Shown: positions 1-7,563 of the stretch, in pieces
Numbering within the stretch: position 1 is the stretch's first letter
Layout of the letters: every line of letters starts with the position of its first letter
Source of the DNA: Chryseosolibacter sp039917935
Lineage (GTDB): Bacteria > Bacteroidota > Bacteroidia > Cytophagales > Cyclobacteriaceae
Assembly (NCBI GenBank): GCA_039917935.1
Contig: JBDSIM010000065.1
Location: 1-50,654, forward strand
Length of the DNA: 50,654 nt
Direction: 5' to 3'
Translations under genes and position numbers: made by a program
Notes under the pieces: generated by a model
What the model was told of the DNA's origin: nothing
The model's input: only the letters and a program-made list of their open reading frames with translations
The model's database searches: none

Positions 1-2
1 AG

Positions 3-1907
3 GCCCTGGCCAGTATTACGGGAATGACACGCGAGAAACTTACCGGTACTGACTTCTTCGATTATTTTACAGAACCACAAAAGGCTCGCGAAGTATATCA
101 GGAAGTGTTCGCAAAAGGTTCCGTTGCTGATTCTCCGCTTACCCTGCGCCACAAAAATGGAAAGCTGACCGATGTGTTGTTCAATGGATCAGTTTATAAA
201 GACGACCGGGGAAATGTTCTCGGCGTTGTGATTGTTGCCAGAGATGTTACCGATCAGAAAATAATCGCAACAGAGTTGACAGAGGCAAAGGTCTTTGCAG
301 AGTTGGCCACAGCCATTGCCGAGGAAGCAAAAATTAAAGCAGAAAGCGCCACCAGAATAGCAGAAGACGCCGTAAAAGCCAAGCAGCAATTTTTGTCAAA
401 CATGAGTCATGAAATTCGCACACCAATGAATGCGATTATCGGATTTACAAAAGTTGTGTTAAAAACAAGTTTATCCGACAAGCAAAAAGAATATTTAACA
501 GCTATTAAAGTGAGCGGAGATGCCTTGATCGTACTGATTAACGACATCCTTGATCTGGCAAAAGTAGATGCGGGTAAAATGACATTTGAAAAAACCCCAT
601 TCAAAATGTCGCTATCCATATCTACGATGCTTCATTTATTTGAGACAAAGATTCAGGAAAAAAATCTGTTGTTGACTAAAACTTACGACCCAAACATTCC
701 TGAGGTATTGGTGGGAGACCCCGTGCGGTTGCACCAAATTATTCTGAATCTGGTGAGTAACGCCGTAAAGTTTACAACAAAAGGAAAAATTACATTGGCT
801 GTTCATTTAATGGAGGAAGACGAAGAGAAAGCAACCATTGAATTTGCCGTCATAGATACGGGAATTGGCATAGCAAAAAATAAAATAGAAAGTATTTTCG
901 AAAATTTTCAACAAGCCTCCACGGGCACCACCAGACTATATGGAGGTACCGGCTTAGGGCTGGCGATCGTTAAGCAATTAGTAGAAGGACAAGGTGGCAC
1001 CATTAGTGTACAGAGTACGATTGATCAGGGGTCCACTTTCAGTTTTACGATTACTTTTTACAAAACAAAAGCAGAAGCTGAATTAGAAACAGGACTAATG
1101 GAGTTGGATAGAGAAATTAAAAACATAAAAGTACTGGTGGTTGAAGACATTGCCCTCAATCAACTACTGATGAAAACATTGTTGGATGATTTTGGGTTTG
1201 AACGTGATATTGCTGCAAACGGAAAAATTGCCATCGAAAAACTGCAAGCCAAATCCTACGATATTATTTTAATGGACTTACAAATGCCCGAAATGAACGG
1301 CTTTGAAGCCACAGAATACATTCGAAAAAAAATGAATTCCAAAATACCCATCATAGCCTTAACTGCGGATGTAACCACTGTAGATCTGGCAAAATGCAAA
1401 GCTGCTGGTATGAATGATTACATTGCAAAGCCCGTTGACGAAAAATTACTGTACAGCAAAATAGTGGGGTTAGTAAAGAAACCCCTGCACATTAAACATA
1501 ATGTTCAAAAAGGAAATGGAAATATTCCAGGTCATAAACCGAAATGTATTGACCTGGCATATGCACTTCGCATTACAAAATCGGATTCAACTTTAATGAT
1601 GGAGTTGATTTCAACCTATTTAAAACAAACTCCCCCTTTAGTTGTGACTATGAAACAAAGTTTGCTTGATAAAGACTGGCGTTCATTGTACTCGGCAGTA
1701 CACAAGATGATTCCTTCTTTCTCTGTAATGGGTATCAGCAGGGATTTTGAAAACATGGCCAAAAAAATCCAGGAATATGCCAACACACAAGAGGAAGCAG
1801 ATGGAATACCTAACCTGGTTTTAGAAATTGCAAAAGTCTGCGGGCAAGCGTGTAAAGAATTAGAACAAGAATATAATGAAATCAAGGAACTAGCTCATGA
1901 AAAATGA
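3..1907 (+). CDS. Hybrid sensor histidine kinase/response regulator with Hpt domain (5' partial)
   Basis: The frame is open to the left edge. The in-frame codons before the first ATG at 24 read as PAS-domain residues, so the true start lies outside the window. Residue numbers count from the ATG at 24. A PAS domain covers about 1-80, followed by an Ala/Glu-rich helical linker (80-120). The HisKA H-box NMSHEIRTPMNA has phospho-acceptor His129. The HATPase carries the DTGIGI and GGTGLGLAI ATP-lid motifs. A receiver domain (about 370-485) has Asp418 in LMDLQMPEMNG and the later KP motif. A C-terminal Hpt-like domain has His560 in AVHKMIPSF, where the usual HxLKG has a Pro in place of Gly. This is the full set for a His-Asp-His phosphorelay. 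The kinase overlaps the next response regulator by 11 nt, so the two are probably cotranscribed, and the stand-alone receiver is a plausible output partner. The signal is unknown because the input part is missing. Confidence 0.93.
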   Translation, partial: ALASITGMTREKLTGTDFFDYFTEPQKAREVYQEVFAKGSVADSPLTLRHKNGKLTDVLFNGSVYKDDRGNVLGVVIVARDVTDQKIIATELTEAKVFAELATAIAEEAKIKAESATRIAEDAVKAKQQFLSNMSHEIRTPMNAIIGFTKVVLKTSLSDKQKEYLTAIKVSGDALIVLINDILDLAKVDAGKMTFEKTPFKMSLSISTMLHLFETKIQEKNLLLTKTYDPNIPEVLVGDPVRLHQIILNLVSNAVKFTTKGKITLAVHLMEEDEEKATIEFAVIDTGIGIAKNKIESIFENFQQASTGTTRLYGGTGLGLAIVKQLVEGQGGTISVQSTIDQGSTFSFTITFYKTKAEAELETGLMELDREIKNIKVLVVEDIALNQLLMKTLLDDFGFERDIAANGKIAIEKLQAKSYDIILMDLQMPEMNGFEATEYIRKKMNSKIPIIALTADVTTVDLAKCKAAGMNDYIAKPVDEKLLYSKIVGLVKKPLHIKHNVQKGNGNIPGHKPKCIDLAYALRITKSDSTLMMELISTYLKQTPPLVVTMKQSLLDKDWRSLYSAVHKMIPSFSVMGISRDFENMAKKIQEYANTQEEADGIPNLVLEIAKVCGQACKELEQEYNEIKELAHEK

Positions 1908-2328
1908 TAAGATACTACTTTTCCTGGTAGATGACGACGCCGTGTTTTTAAAATCCCTGGAAATTGAATTCCTTCAGCATGCTGACTTTGACATTAAAAC
2001 ATTTTCAAACGGTGAGCTTTGTTTGGAGGAAATATCACAGAACCCTGACGTAATAATTTTAGATTATCACCTTGATGGTATTAATAAAAATGCGATAAAT
2101 GGCATGGAAACATTGGATAAAATAAAAGTTATTAATCCGGATATTCCCGTTGTCATGCTCTCCTCCCAGGATAGAATTGAAGTGGCCATAAGTTGCATGC
2201 ATCACAGGGCTTTTGACTATGTTGTGAAAAGCGAAACCGCCTTCATGAGGCTGCAAAAAATTATCACCACCATTTTCAGTTATAGAAAAATGGAGAAGGA
2301 ATTAAGCTGGTACATGGAGAGGATGTAA
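1897..2328 (+). CDS. Single-domain response regulator (CheY-like)
   Basis: A receiver domain fills almost the whole 143-residue protein. It begins LFLVDDD with the acidic Mg-binding residues. The phospho-acceptor is Asp56 in VIILDYHLDG, followed by the switch Ser in VVMLSS and the conserved Lys in DYVVKSE. A short helical tail follows, and there is no DNA-binding or enzymatic output domain. The start overlaps the end of the hybrid kinase gene, so the pair is very likely translated together, and the kinase's Hpt domain could phosphorylate it. It is a close paralogue of the regulator at 2716-3189; long identical stretches such as MHHRAFDYVVK point to a local duplication. Without an output domain it may act by protein-protein contact or as a phosphate sink. 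Confidence 0.92.
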   Translation: MKNDKILLFLVDDDAVFLKSLEIEFLQHADFDIKTFSNGELCLEEISQNPDVIILDYHLDGINKNAINGMETLDKIKVINPDIPVVMLSSQDRIEVAISCMHHRAFDYVVKSETAFMRLQKIITTIFSYRKMEKELSWYMERM

Positions 2329-2572
2329 ATTAAGGAACTTCATACCAGGTTCGCTATTGCATTCTTTAGTAAGTAACCAATGGTGATAGTAAAGAATATT
2401 GACAATGCTTTCCGTGATCCGTCATGGAACATCAAAAAAATCAGGCCCTACCAGCTTAATTCAGTGGCCAGTGTGTAATAAACAAATGGCCTGCCTGATC
2501 GAGGATGCAGACTTACCGGCCGTATCTTTTTATATTCGCTAAAGTTAAAAGTCTGAAGCCAATAGATAACAA

Positions 2573-2691
2573 GTAATATATGTAAGAGTCTTGTGTTAAG
2601 GTGTAACTCTTTCCTGAGCAAATGTGCCACTTTTGTGTATCGATGTATATCGGTTAAAGTTGCGCAACGTTGCGGTTTTTAAAAATTACAC
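2573..2691 (+). promoter_or_regulatory. Shared upstream element, copy A (before the second response regulator)
   Basis: This lies in the 387-nt gap between the two response regulators. A 20-mer beginning GTAATATATGTAAGAG (2573-2592) is followed after 8 nt by GTGTAAC (2601-2607) and after a further 10 nt by GCAAATG (2618-2624). The same blocks with the same spacing occur upstream of both DUF3494 genes. TGTAA appears twice, exactly 21 bp apart (2581 and 2602). Further down are GTGTAT (2635-2640), the palindrome CGCAACGTTGCG (2663-2674) and TTACAC (2686-2691), an inverted GTGTAA. A TTTG, 19 nt, TAAAGTTG arrangement (2633-2663) resembles a Bacteroidota promoter, but this part is not well kept in copy B. 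The rest of the gap (2329-2572) shows only weak inverted repeats. Confidence 0.7.
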
Positions 2692-2715
2692 TTCCTTTTC
2701 CGAGGCTAAAATAAA

Positions 2716-3189
2716 ATGAAAAACGAAGATAGAATAAACCTTTTCCTGGTCGATGACGATGAGTTGTACTCAAAAACATTAGAAATTAATTTCCTTCAAC
2801 ATGCTGATTTTATCATTGAAACCTTTACTACAGGCGAACTTTGCATGGAAAAGTTATCACATAGCCCTGATGTGATCCTATTAGATTATCACCTTGACGG
2901 CCTGGATAAAAATGCCATGAACGGAATAGAAACACTGGATAAAATAAAGGTTTTCAATCCTGACATTCCCGTTGTGATGTTGTCCTGTCAAAACAAAATT
3001 GAAGTGGCAATAAACTGTATGCACCACAGGGCTTTTGACTATGTCGTGAAGGGCGAAACCGCCTTCGGGCGTTTAAGAAAGATCATGACTACCATTTTCC
3101 GAAACAAAATAATGGAAAAAGAATTGCATTGGTATATTACTACCAGGAACGAAATTCAGACAAATATAGCATTGCCCTCCATACCCTGA
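2716..3189 (+). CDS. Single-domain response regulator, paralogue of the upstream one
   Basis: This is a 157-residue receiver-only protein. It has the acidic pocket LFLVDDDE, phospho-acceptor Asp57 in VILLDYHLDG, and the conserved Lys in DYVVKGE. It aligns along its whole length with the regulator at 1897-2328 and has a slightly longer tail. Unlike its paralogue it is not coupled to the kinase gene. It has its own 387-nt upstream region with the shared element (2573-2691) that also precedes the two DUF3494 lipoprotein genes, and a terminator follows at 3212-3250. The kinase could control both regulators, but the common upstream element ties this copy to the ice-binding genes. There is no output domain, so it cannot itself be the DNA-binding factor for that element. 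Confidence 0.92.
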   Translation: MKNEDRINLFLVDDDELYSKTLEINFLQHADFIIETFTTGELCMEKLSHSPDVILLDYHLDGLDKNAMNGIETLDKIKVFNPDIPVVMLSCQNKIEVAINCMHHRAFDYVVKGETAFGRLRKIMTTIFRNKIMEKELHWYITTRNEIQTNIALPSIP

Positions 3190-3211
3190 GAAAAACTCAA
3201 ACATTGAATGA

Positions 3212-3250
3212 GCGCGTTGTTCCCTGACTTTCGTGGGCAACGCTTTTTTT
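3212..3250 (+). terminator. Intrinsic terminator after the second response regulator
   Basis: The stem GCGTTG (3214-3219) pairs with CAACGC (3238-3243), extended by CCC/GGG across a two-base bulge. Seven T residues (3244-3250) follow. It lies 22 nt past the stop codon. The remaining gap to 3485 shows no gene. Confidence 0.8.
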
Positions 3251-3485
3251 CTTCATAACCTATCTTAAAATTAAGATCCCGGAAATCACGCAACAATTCA
3301 AATGCTATAAACCATTGGGATATTAGCAGAATCAAGACAGAGCAAAGACCGGCAATCCCTGATAAATAAATAAGGAGCTCTAACATTAAACGTTAGGCTT
3401 GACTTCCTATAAATTGCGGTTAAGTAATTTGTAAGAAGGCCCAGGTCTTCTGTTTTTTTCTCCCAATGGATAAATAATGCAACAT

Positions 3486-3610
3486 GTAATATATGTAAGA
3501 GACTTTTTTTAGTGTGTAACAAATTCGTAGGCGAACGCTCTATTATTGTGTATCAAAGTTTATGTTTTTTAGAGGCGCGCAACGTTGCAGCTTGAAAAAT
3601 AAAATTACAC
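3486..3610 (+). promoter_or_regulatory. Shared upstream element, copy B (before the first DUF3494 gene)
   Basis: The 20-mer at 3486-3505 differs from copy A at one base. GTGTAAC follows after 8 nt (3514-3520) and GCGAACG after 10 more (3531-3537). GTGTAT (3548-3553) is 27 nt past GTGTAAC, exactly as in copy A. The perfect palindrome GCAACGTTGC is at 3579-3588 and TTACAC at 3605-3610. The block ends 23 nt before the lipoprotein start codon. The conserved spacing between degenerate flanks argues for a functional operator or promoter rather than leftover duplication alone. Confidence 0.7.
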
Positions 3611-3633
3611 CGGCTTATGATTAAAATAAAATA

Positions 3634-4446
3634 ATGAAAAAAAATTTAGTAACAACGTTTGCCATTCTCTCCGCCATTTTTATGGGCGGGTGTGATAATT
3701 TAAATACTGACCCACAGCCTTCAGGCCCTTCTCAAGCTGCAATGCCAGGAACCACCTCACTTTTAACGATTGATGAACCCGCGTTGGCCAGTGGTCGTGA
3801 ACCAGTGCTACTGGCGAGTGCCGGTAATTTTGCGATCCTGTCAAAATCAGGAATTACCGATGTCTATAAATCTACCATTACCGGAGACGTTGGCACAAGT
3901 CCAATAACCGGTGCAGCGCTTCTATTAAAATGCTCAGAAGTGGCAGGAACAATATACACAGTCGATGCTGCAGGCCCTCTTGAATGCAGGGTCACGAGTC
4001 CCAGCATGTTAACCACAGCAGTAGGTGATATGCAAGCTGCGTACACTGACGCGGCAGGGCGTACTGACCCGGATTTCTTAAATTTGGGTGCTGGAGATAT
4101 TGGAGGACAAACCCTTACACCCGGCCTATACAAATGGACCAGTGCGGTTGTCATCCCAACGGATGTTACCATCGCCGGCGGTCCGGATGATGTCTTTATA
4201 TTCCAGGTTGCAGGTACCCTTATTATGAGCTCTGCAGTCAGAATTACTTTGAGCGGAGGAGCGCAAGCCAAAAACATTTTCTGGCAGGCAGCTGGCGCCG
4301 TAACATTCGGAACGACCAGTCACTTTGAAGGGAACGTTTTGGGCCAGACAGGTATTAATTTAAAAACAGGCGCAACCATAAACGGAAGGATGTTGGCACA
4401 AACTGCGGTAACCCTTCAAATGAATACGGTGACAGTAGCACAATAA
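3634..4446 (+). CDS. DUF3494 (ice-binding-like) lipoprotein, acidic paralogue
   Basis: This 270-residue protein starts with a lipoprotein signal peptide. The lipobox is MGGC with Cys20, so the mature protein is probably anchored in the outer membrane. After a Pro/Ser-rich linker a single DUF3494 domain runs from about residue 57 to the end. It begins SAGNFAILSKSGITD, with TSPITGAA, TPGLYKW, FIFQVAGTL, SGGAQAKNIFWQ and TGATINGRMLAQTAVTL. These are hallmark segments of the right-handed beta-solenoid ice-binding family. Members bind ice and either slow recrystallisation or act as ice adhesins; some bacterial members may be general surface adhesins. The next gene is a close paralogue, and both have the same upstream element. 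Copy 1 has many Asp residues at sites where copy 2 has Asn. Ice binding itself is inferred from the family. Confidence 0.9.
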   Translation: MKKNLVTTFAILSAIFMGGCDNLNTDPQPSGPSQAAMPGTTSLLTIDEPALASGREPVLLASAGNFAILSKSGITDVYKSTITGDVGTSPITGAALLLKCSEVAGTIYTVDAAGPLECRVTSPSMLTTAVGDMQAAYTDAAGRTDPDFLNLGAGDIGGQTLTPGLYKWTSAVVIPTDVTIAGGPDDVFIFQVAGTLIMSSAVRITLSGGAQAKNIFWQAAGAVTFGTTSHFEGNVLGQTGINLKTGATINGRMLAQTAVTLQMNTVTVAQ

Positions 4447-4468
4447 ACTAAAGTTTAAAAATGTCATA

Positions 4469-4499
4469 GAGGCTGCCGCAAGGCGAGCCTCTTTTTTTT
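4469..4499 (+). terminator. Intrinsic terminator after the first DUF3494 gene
   Basis: The stem GAGGCT (4469-4474) pairs with AGCCTC (4486-4491), with extra GC pairing in the loop region. Nine or more T residues follow (4492-4500). It sits 22 nt past the stop codon. Between it and the next shared element (4501-4807) no gene can be supported. Confidence 0.88.
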
Positions 4500-4807
4500 T
4501 GCCTGGGTCAATCAAAAGTTTTCATGAGGAGACAAGATGAAACACGATAAAAATCTGATACACGAAAAAGGAAAATCAAACGATTAATTTTGAAATCTTC
4601 GTTGTAAATGCTCTCTCGTTAGGATAAAATTTGATTGAGAATAATGATTTCCATCAACAAAGCTTTTGAACTATTTAGTAATGGCGGCAGGCCTCCTTCT
4701 TTCAGCTACAGAAAGGATCACTTCATGTTGCTGTCACAGATGGTGAAAATATTTGGCTGGTATTCTATACTATGCAGCATGATGTCAAAGTCAACGGAAA
4801 TCAAACT

Positions 4808-4859
4808 GTAGTATATGTAAGAGTCTTTCATTATTGTGTAACACATGGCAACGCGAACG
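4808..4859 (+). promoter_or_regulatory. Shared upstream element, copy C (before the second DUF3494 gene)
   Basis: The 20-mer at 4808-4827 has GTAGTATATGTAAGAG. After 8 nt comes GTGTAAC (4836-4842), and after 10 more GCGAACG (4853-4859), the same spacing as copies A and B. TGTAA is again repeated at 21-bp spacing. The downstream GTGTAT and GCAACGTTGC parts found in A and B are missing here. The element lies 88 nt upstream of the chosen start codon of the lipoprotein. An ATG at 4834 would place the start inside this element and is therefore unlikely. Confidence 0.7.
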
Positions 4860-4947
4860 AGTACACATTGACGCCTCTGTGAATTGCTGTTTAAGATGTC
4901 CAACAATGCCCGCTGAGAATAAACCTGACCACCAAAACAATCTAAAA

Positions 4948-5757
4948 ATGAAAGAAATGAAAATAAAAAATCTTTTTACGTCCCTGGCAATACTATCGGG
5001 TTTCTTAATTTCCGGTTGTTATCATACCGACCCTGAACCATATGTCCAGGCTCCCATCGTAACACCCTCGCAAAGTGAAGAAGGAAGGGAGGCTTCCAAT
5101 GGCCGTAGGTCAACGGTAGGCCTGGGGAGCGCAGGAAATTTTGTAATTCTTTCAAAATCGGGAATTACAAATGTTTTCAAGTCTATTATTACTGGTAATG
5201 TGGGAACTAGTCCCATCACAGGGGCAGCAATTCATTTAACGTGTGCTGAAGTGAGAGGGACTATATATTCTGTTAATGCTGCCGGTCCGCTTCCATGCCG
5301 GGTAACTAATCCCAGCATGTTAACTACTGCTGTCAGTGATATGCAAACCGCGTACACTAACGCTGCGGGTCGTACTAACCCAAATTTCCTGAATCTTGGC
5401 GCCGGAAATATTGGAGGCAAAACCCTTAAACCAGGCCTTTATAAATGGACTAGTGCCGTTAAAATTCCAACCAATATTACACTTTCCGGAGGCCCGTATG
5501 ATGTCTGGATCTTCCAGGTTTCAGGAACCCTCTCCATGAGTTCCGGGGTGAAAATTATTCTGAGCGGTGGTGCTCAGGCAAAGAACGTTTTCTGGCAGAC
5601 AGCGGGTGCCGTTACCCTTGGGACAACCAGTCATTTTGAGGGGAACATATTGGGAAAGAAAGGTATTAATTTGCAGACAGGCGCATCGATCAATGGAAGA
5701 ATGTTGGCACAAACTGCTGTAACGCTTCAAAAAAATACGGTTACTATTCGCAGGTAA
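4948..5757 (+). CDS. DUF3494 (ice-binding-like) lipoprotein, basic paralogue
   Basis: The frame opens at 4834, but residues before 4948 look non-coding and overlap the shared upstream element. Starting at 4948 (or 4957) gives a good lipoprotein signal with lipobox ISGC and Cys24. One DUF3494 domain follows (from about residue 64) with SAGNFVILSKSGITN, TSPITGAA, KPGLYKW, WIFQVSGTL, SGGAQAKNVFWQ and TGASINGRMLAQ. It is about three quarters identical to the upstream paralogue. The differences are not random: about eight Asp positions are Asn here, and several neutral positions are Lys or Arg, ending IRR. This makes it clearly more basic. The likely role is a surface-anchored ice-binding or adhesive protein, inferred from the family. 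No strong T-rich terminator follows, only a hairpin at 5783-5823. Confidence 0.88.
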   Translation: MKEMKIKNLFTSLAILSGFLISGCYHTDPEPYVQAPIVTPSQSEEGREASNGRRSTVGLGSAGNFVILSKSGITNVFKSIITGNVGTSPITGAAIHLTCAEVRGTIYSVNAAGPLPCRVTNPSMLTTAVSDMQTAYTNAAGRTNPNFLNLGAGNIGGKTLKPGLYKWTSAVKIPTNITLSGGPYDVWIFQVSGTLSMSSGVKIILSGGAQAKNVFWQTAGAVTLGTTSHFEGNILGKKGINLQTGASINGRMLAQTAVTLQKNTVTIRR

Positions 5758-5782
5758 TTATTTAAGAATTAATACTGATCTT

Positions 5783-5823
5783 ATGACTGACTCGTTTGTG
5801 TATGTACACAACGGGGCAGTCAT
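5783..5823. terminator. Hairpin between convergent genes, possible weak terminator
   Basis: The outer stem is ATGACTG (5783-5789) with CAGTCAT (5817-5823). The inner stem TTGTGT pairs with ACACAA around a four-base loop. It lies between two convergent genes, but no T-run follows directly on either strand, so terminator activity is uncertain. Confidence 0.4.
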
Positions 5824-5847
5824 TGTTCAGCAAAAAAAATAGGTGAA

Positions 5848-6885
5848 CTAGAATTCCTGAAATTGTCCTGCTTGCAGGATGATAAATTCATGCGGGTTTA
5901 AATTGTATTTGCGCATGGCTGATTGAAGATCCTCTACCGGCTCATCATACCCATCATCAGCTAAAGCAAAAGTTCCGAAATGCATGCCGATGCTGGTTTG
6001 TGACATCACGTCAAGGTGAATTTTTATGGATTCCTCGGGTGACGTGTGAATCGGTGACATGAACCATTCAGGCTTATAAGCGCCAATAGGTAGCAGGGAT
6101 ACTCTGAAGGGTCCACATCGCTTTCCAATTTCTTTAAAGGTTTGATCATTATATCCAGTATCACCAGCGAAATAAATATTACCGATACTGGTTTTAATGA
6201 TAAATCCACACCATAAAGTGACATCGCGATCCAAAAGTCCCCGGCCCGAAAAATGCTGTGCTGGTACCGATTGAATTTCAAGCGTATCCCTGAAAATAAA
6301 TTTTTGCCACCAGTCTAACTCTGTGGATCCTGTGATAAACTGTTGGTCGAGGAAAGCTTTTATACCTAGCGGTGAAATAATTTTCGGATGGTGAGCACCA
6401 AATACCATCCGCATAGTTTGTAAGTCGAGATGGTCGTAATGATTGTGTGTGAGCAATACCAGATGTATGCGTGGAAGGTCGCCGAATTTTATTCCAGGTG
6501 CGTACTTTCTTTTCGGCCCTATTGAACGGAAAGGGCTTGTACGATTACTCCAAATGGGATCCGTTAGTATATTAATTCCATCCATCTGGATTAAAAAGGT
6601 AGAATGATTGACAAAGGTTATTCTGATTCCACCTTTAACATGATCAAGCGGACGTTTACCAGTACTCTGGTCAATTTTTTCTTGCCAGGGCTTTCGATTG
6701 CGATTGATCAACCATTTGAAAAGATCCCCTCCACCTTTGGCCTTGACGCCACCTGAATTGATAAATCTCGAACCGTCAAAATGATCGGATACCGGACCTT
6801 CATATTTGGGAGCCGAAATCGAAATTCCTATGATCAGAGAAATCGTTGGAATAGCAAGGATTAAAATTAGCGTAAGAAAAATCAT
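5848..6885 (-). CDS. MBL-fold hydrolase, NAPE-PLD/UlaG-like family
   Basis: This 345-residue protein has an N-terminal hydrophobic segment (about 1-22) that could be a membrane anchor or signal. The zinc-binding signature LLTHNHYDHLDL (HxHxDH) follows FVNHSTFLIQ and ILTDPIWSNR. Later come the metal ligand Asp in YFAGDTGY and the His in GMHFGTF. The spacing and the DPIWSNR...SPF segment match the bacterial COG2220 branch related to N-acyl-phosphatidylethanolamine phospholipase D. A phosphodiesterase acting on a lipid is therefore possible, but the substrate cannot be read from the sequence. The gene is convergent with the DUF3494 gene and lies downstream of two secreted paralogues on the same strand, from which a terminator separates it. 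Confidence 0.85.
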   Translation of the reverse strand: MIFLTLILILAIPTISLIIGISISAPKYEGPVSDHFDGSRFINSGGVKAKGGGDLFKWLINRNRKPWQEKIDQSTGKRPLDHVKGGIRITFVNHSTFLIQMDGINILTDPIWSNRTSPFRSIGPKRKYAPGIKFGDLPRIHLVLLTHNHYDHLDLQTMRMVFGAHHPKIISPLGIKAFLDQQFITGSTELDWWQKFIFRDTLEIQSVPAQHFSGRGLLDRDVTLWCGFIIKTSIGNIYFAGDTGYNDQTFKEIGKRCGPFRVSLLPIGAYKPEWFMSPIHTSPEESIKIHLDVMSQTSIGMHFGTFALADDGYDEPVEDLQSAMRKYNLNPHEFIILQAGQFQEF

Positions 6886-6903
6886 AGTGATCAGGCGAAT
6901 AAT

Positions 6904-6933
6904 AAAAAAGGAGTCCCGGTGACTCCTTTTTTT
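6904..6933. terminator. Bidirectional intrinsic terminator
   Basis: GGAGTC (6910-6915) pairs with GACTCC (6921-6926) around a five-base loop, flanked by an A-run on the left and seven Ts on the right. It works in both directions on paper. The natural client is the minus-strand gene ending at 6953. Confidence 0.85.
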
Positions 6934-6952
6934 GCGGATTTTATGATTGACT

Positions 6953-7558
6953 TTATTCCACCAGTTTAGTTATCTGGGATATGGGGATCAAGTTTGCCAT
7001 CCGTATAACATCTTCTTCATTGGTATCGGGGGCCGTGAATGTCAGCAGGGTTGCGCCTATTGGTATTTGCAGCGTATAATTGGTTTTGCTTGATTCCGCG
7101 TCAACCGATTTTTGTAAAATCGCTTTATAGCCTTCCACTTTTATTATTTTTTGGGTGCCATCACCGGAATTACCCATAAAAGGAATGGAGAGGATGGCAT
7201 TAATGGAGGCAACAATAGGTGAATTGCTCATCAGGTCAAGATTCAGAATTTTCTCGCCTGTTCCGTAATCGCGGTGGATAGCCACGCCAGCAAGTCCGGT
7301 GTTGGCTGCGACATTATCATTTTTTGGATTGGAAGTGAAAGTCTCCATTTTGGCAGGTAACATTTTCAAAACCTCCCTGCCTATAACCATATCAATATCG
7401 TTCAGCATTTGTTCCATGGCGAAACGGGCATCTTCCAGATTTCCCCCTGCGTACGAATTTTTGGCAGTGGTTATATTTTTACTAAAATCCTGTGACCAGC
7501 CAGTAGCGGTCAGTGAAAGGATGAAGGATAGTGTCAATAATATTTTCATTTTTTCCAT
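6953..7558 (-). CDS. Secreted protein of unknown function, paralogue of the upstream gene
   Basis: The protein has 201 residues and begins with a Sec signal peptide (about 1-22, ending WSQ). The start may be Met1 or Met4. The mature part has SYAGGNLEDARFAMEQMLNDIDMVIGREVLKMLP, then a short low-complexity turn and a mixed alpha/beta region with KVEGYKAILQ and LQIPIGATLLTFTA. The helical segment and the IPIGATLL segment match the neighbouring gene (SYKSGSYGEARYAVQQAML, VPLGQTSLIVWE), so the two are tandem duplicates. Five bases separate the genes, indicating one transcript. I do not recognise a named family. Periplasmic location is inferred from the signal peptide. Confidence 0.8.
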   Translation of the reverse strand: MEKMKILLTLSFILSLTATGWSQDFSKNITTAKNSYAGGNLEDARFAMEQMLNDIDMVIGREVLKMLPAKMETFTSNPKNDNVAANTGLAGVAIHRDYGTGEKILNLDLMSNSPIVASINAILSIPFMGNSGDGTQKIIKVEGYKAILQKSVDAESSKTNYTLQIPIGATLLTFTAPDTNEEDVIRMANLIPISQITKLVE

Positions 7559-7563
7559 TTGAA

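Noticed and set aside
2340..2480. Weak inverted repeats after the first response regulator
   Set aside because: The stems are short and AT-rich, with long loops and no T-run, so no terminator can be called.
4537..4587. A 16-codon frame with an AGGAG sequence just before it, between the two DUF3494 genes
   Set aside because: Too short and without any known homologue; Shine-Dalgarno sites are uncommon in this phylum, so the match is probably chance.
4644..4811. A 55-residue frame upstream of the second DUF3494 gene
   Set aside because: The reading has no recognisable domain and ends inside the shared upstream element.
4834..4947. N-terminal extension of the second DUF3494 gene
   Set aside because: It would start inside the conserved upstream element and would hide the lipoprotein signal peptide.
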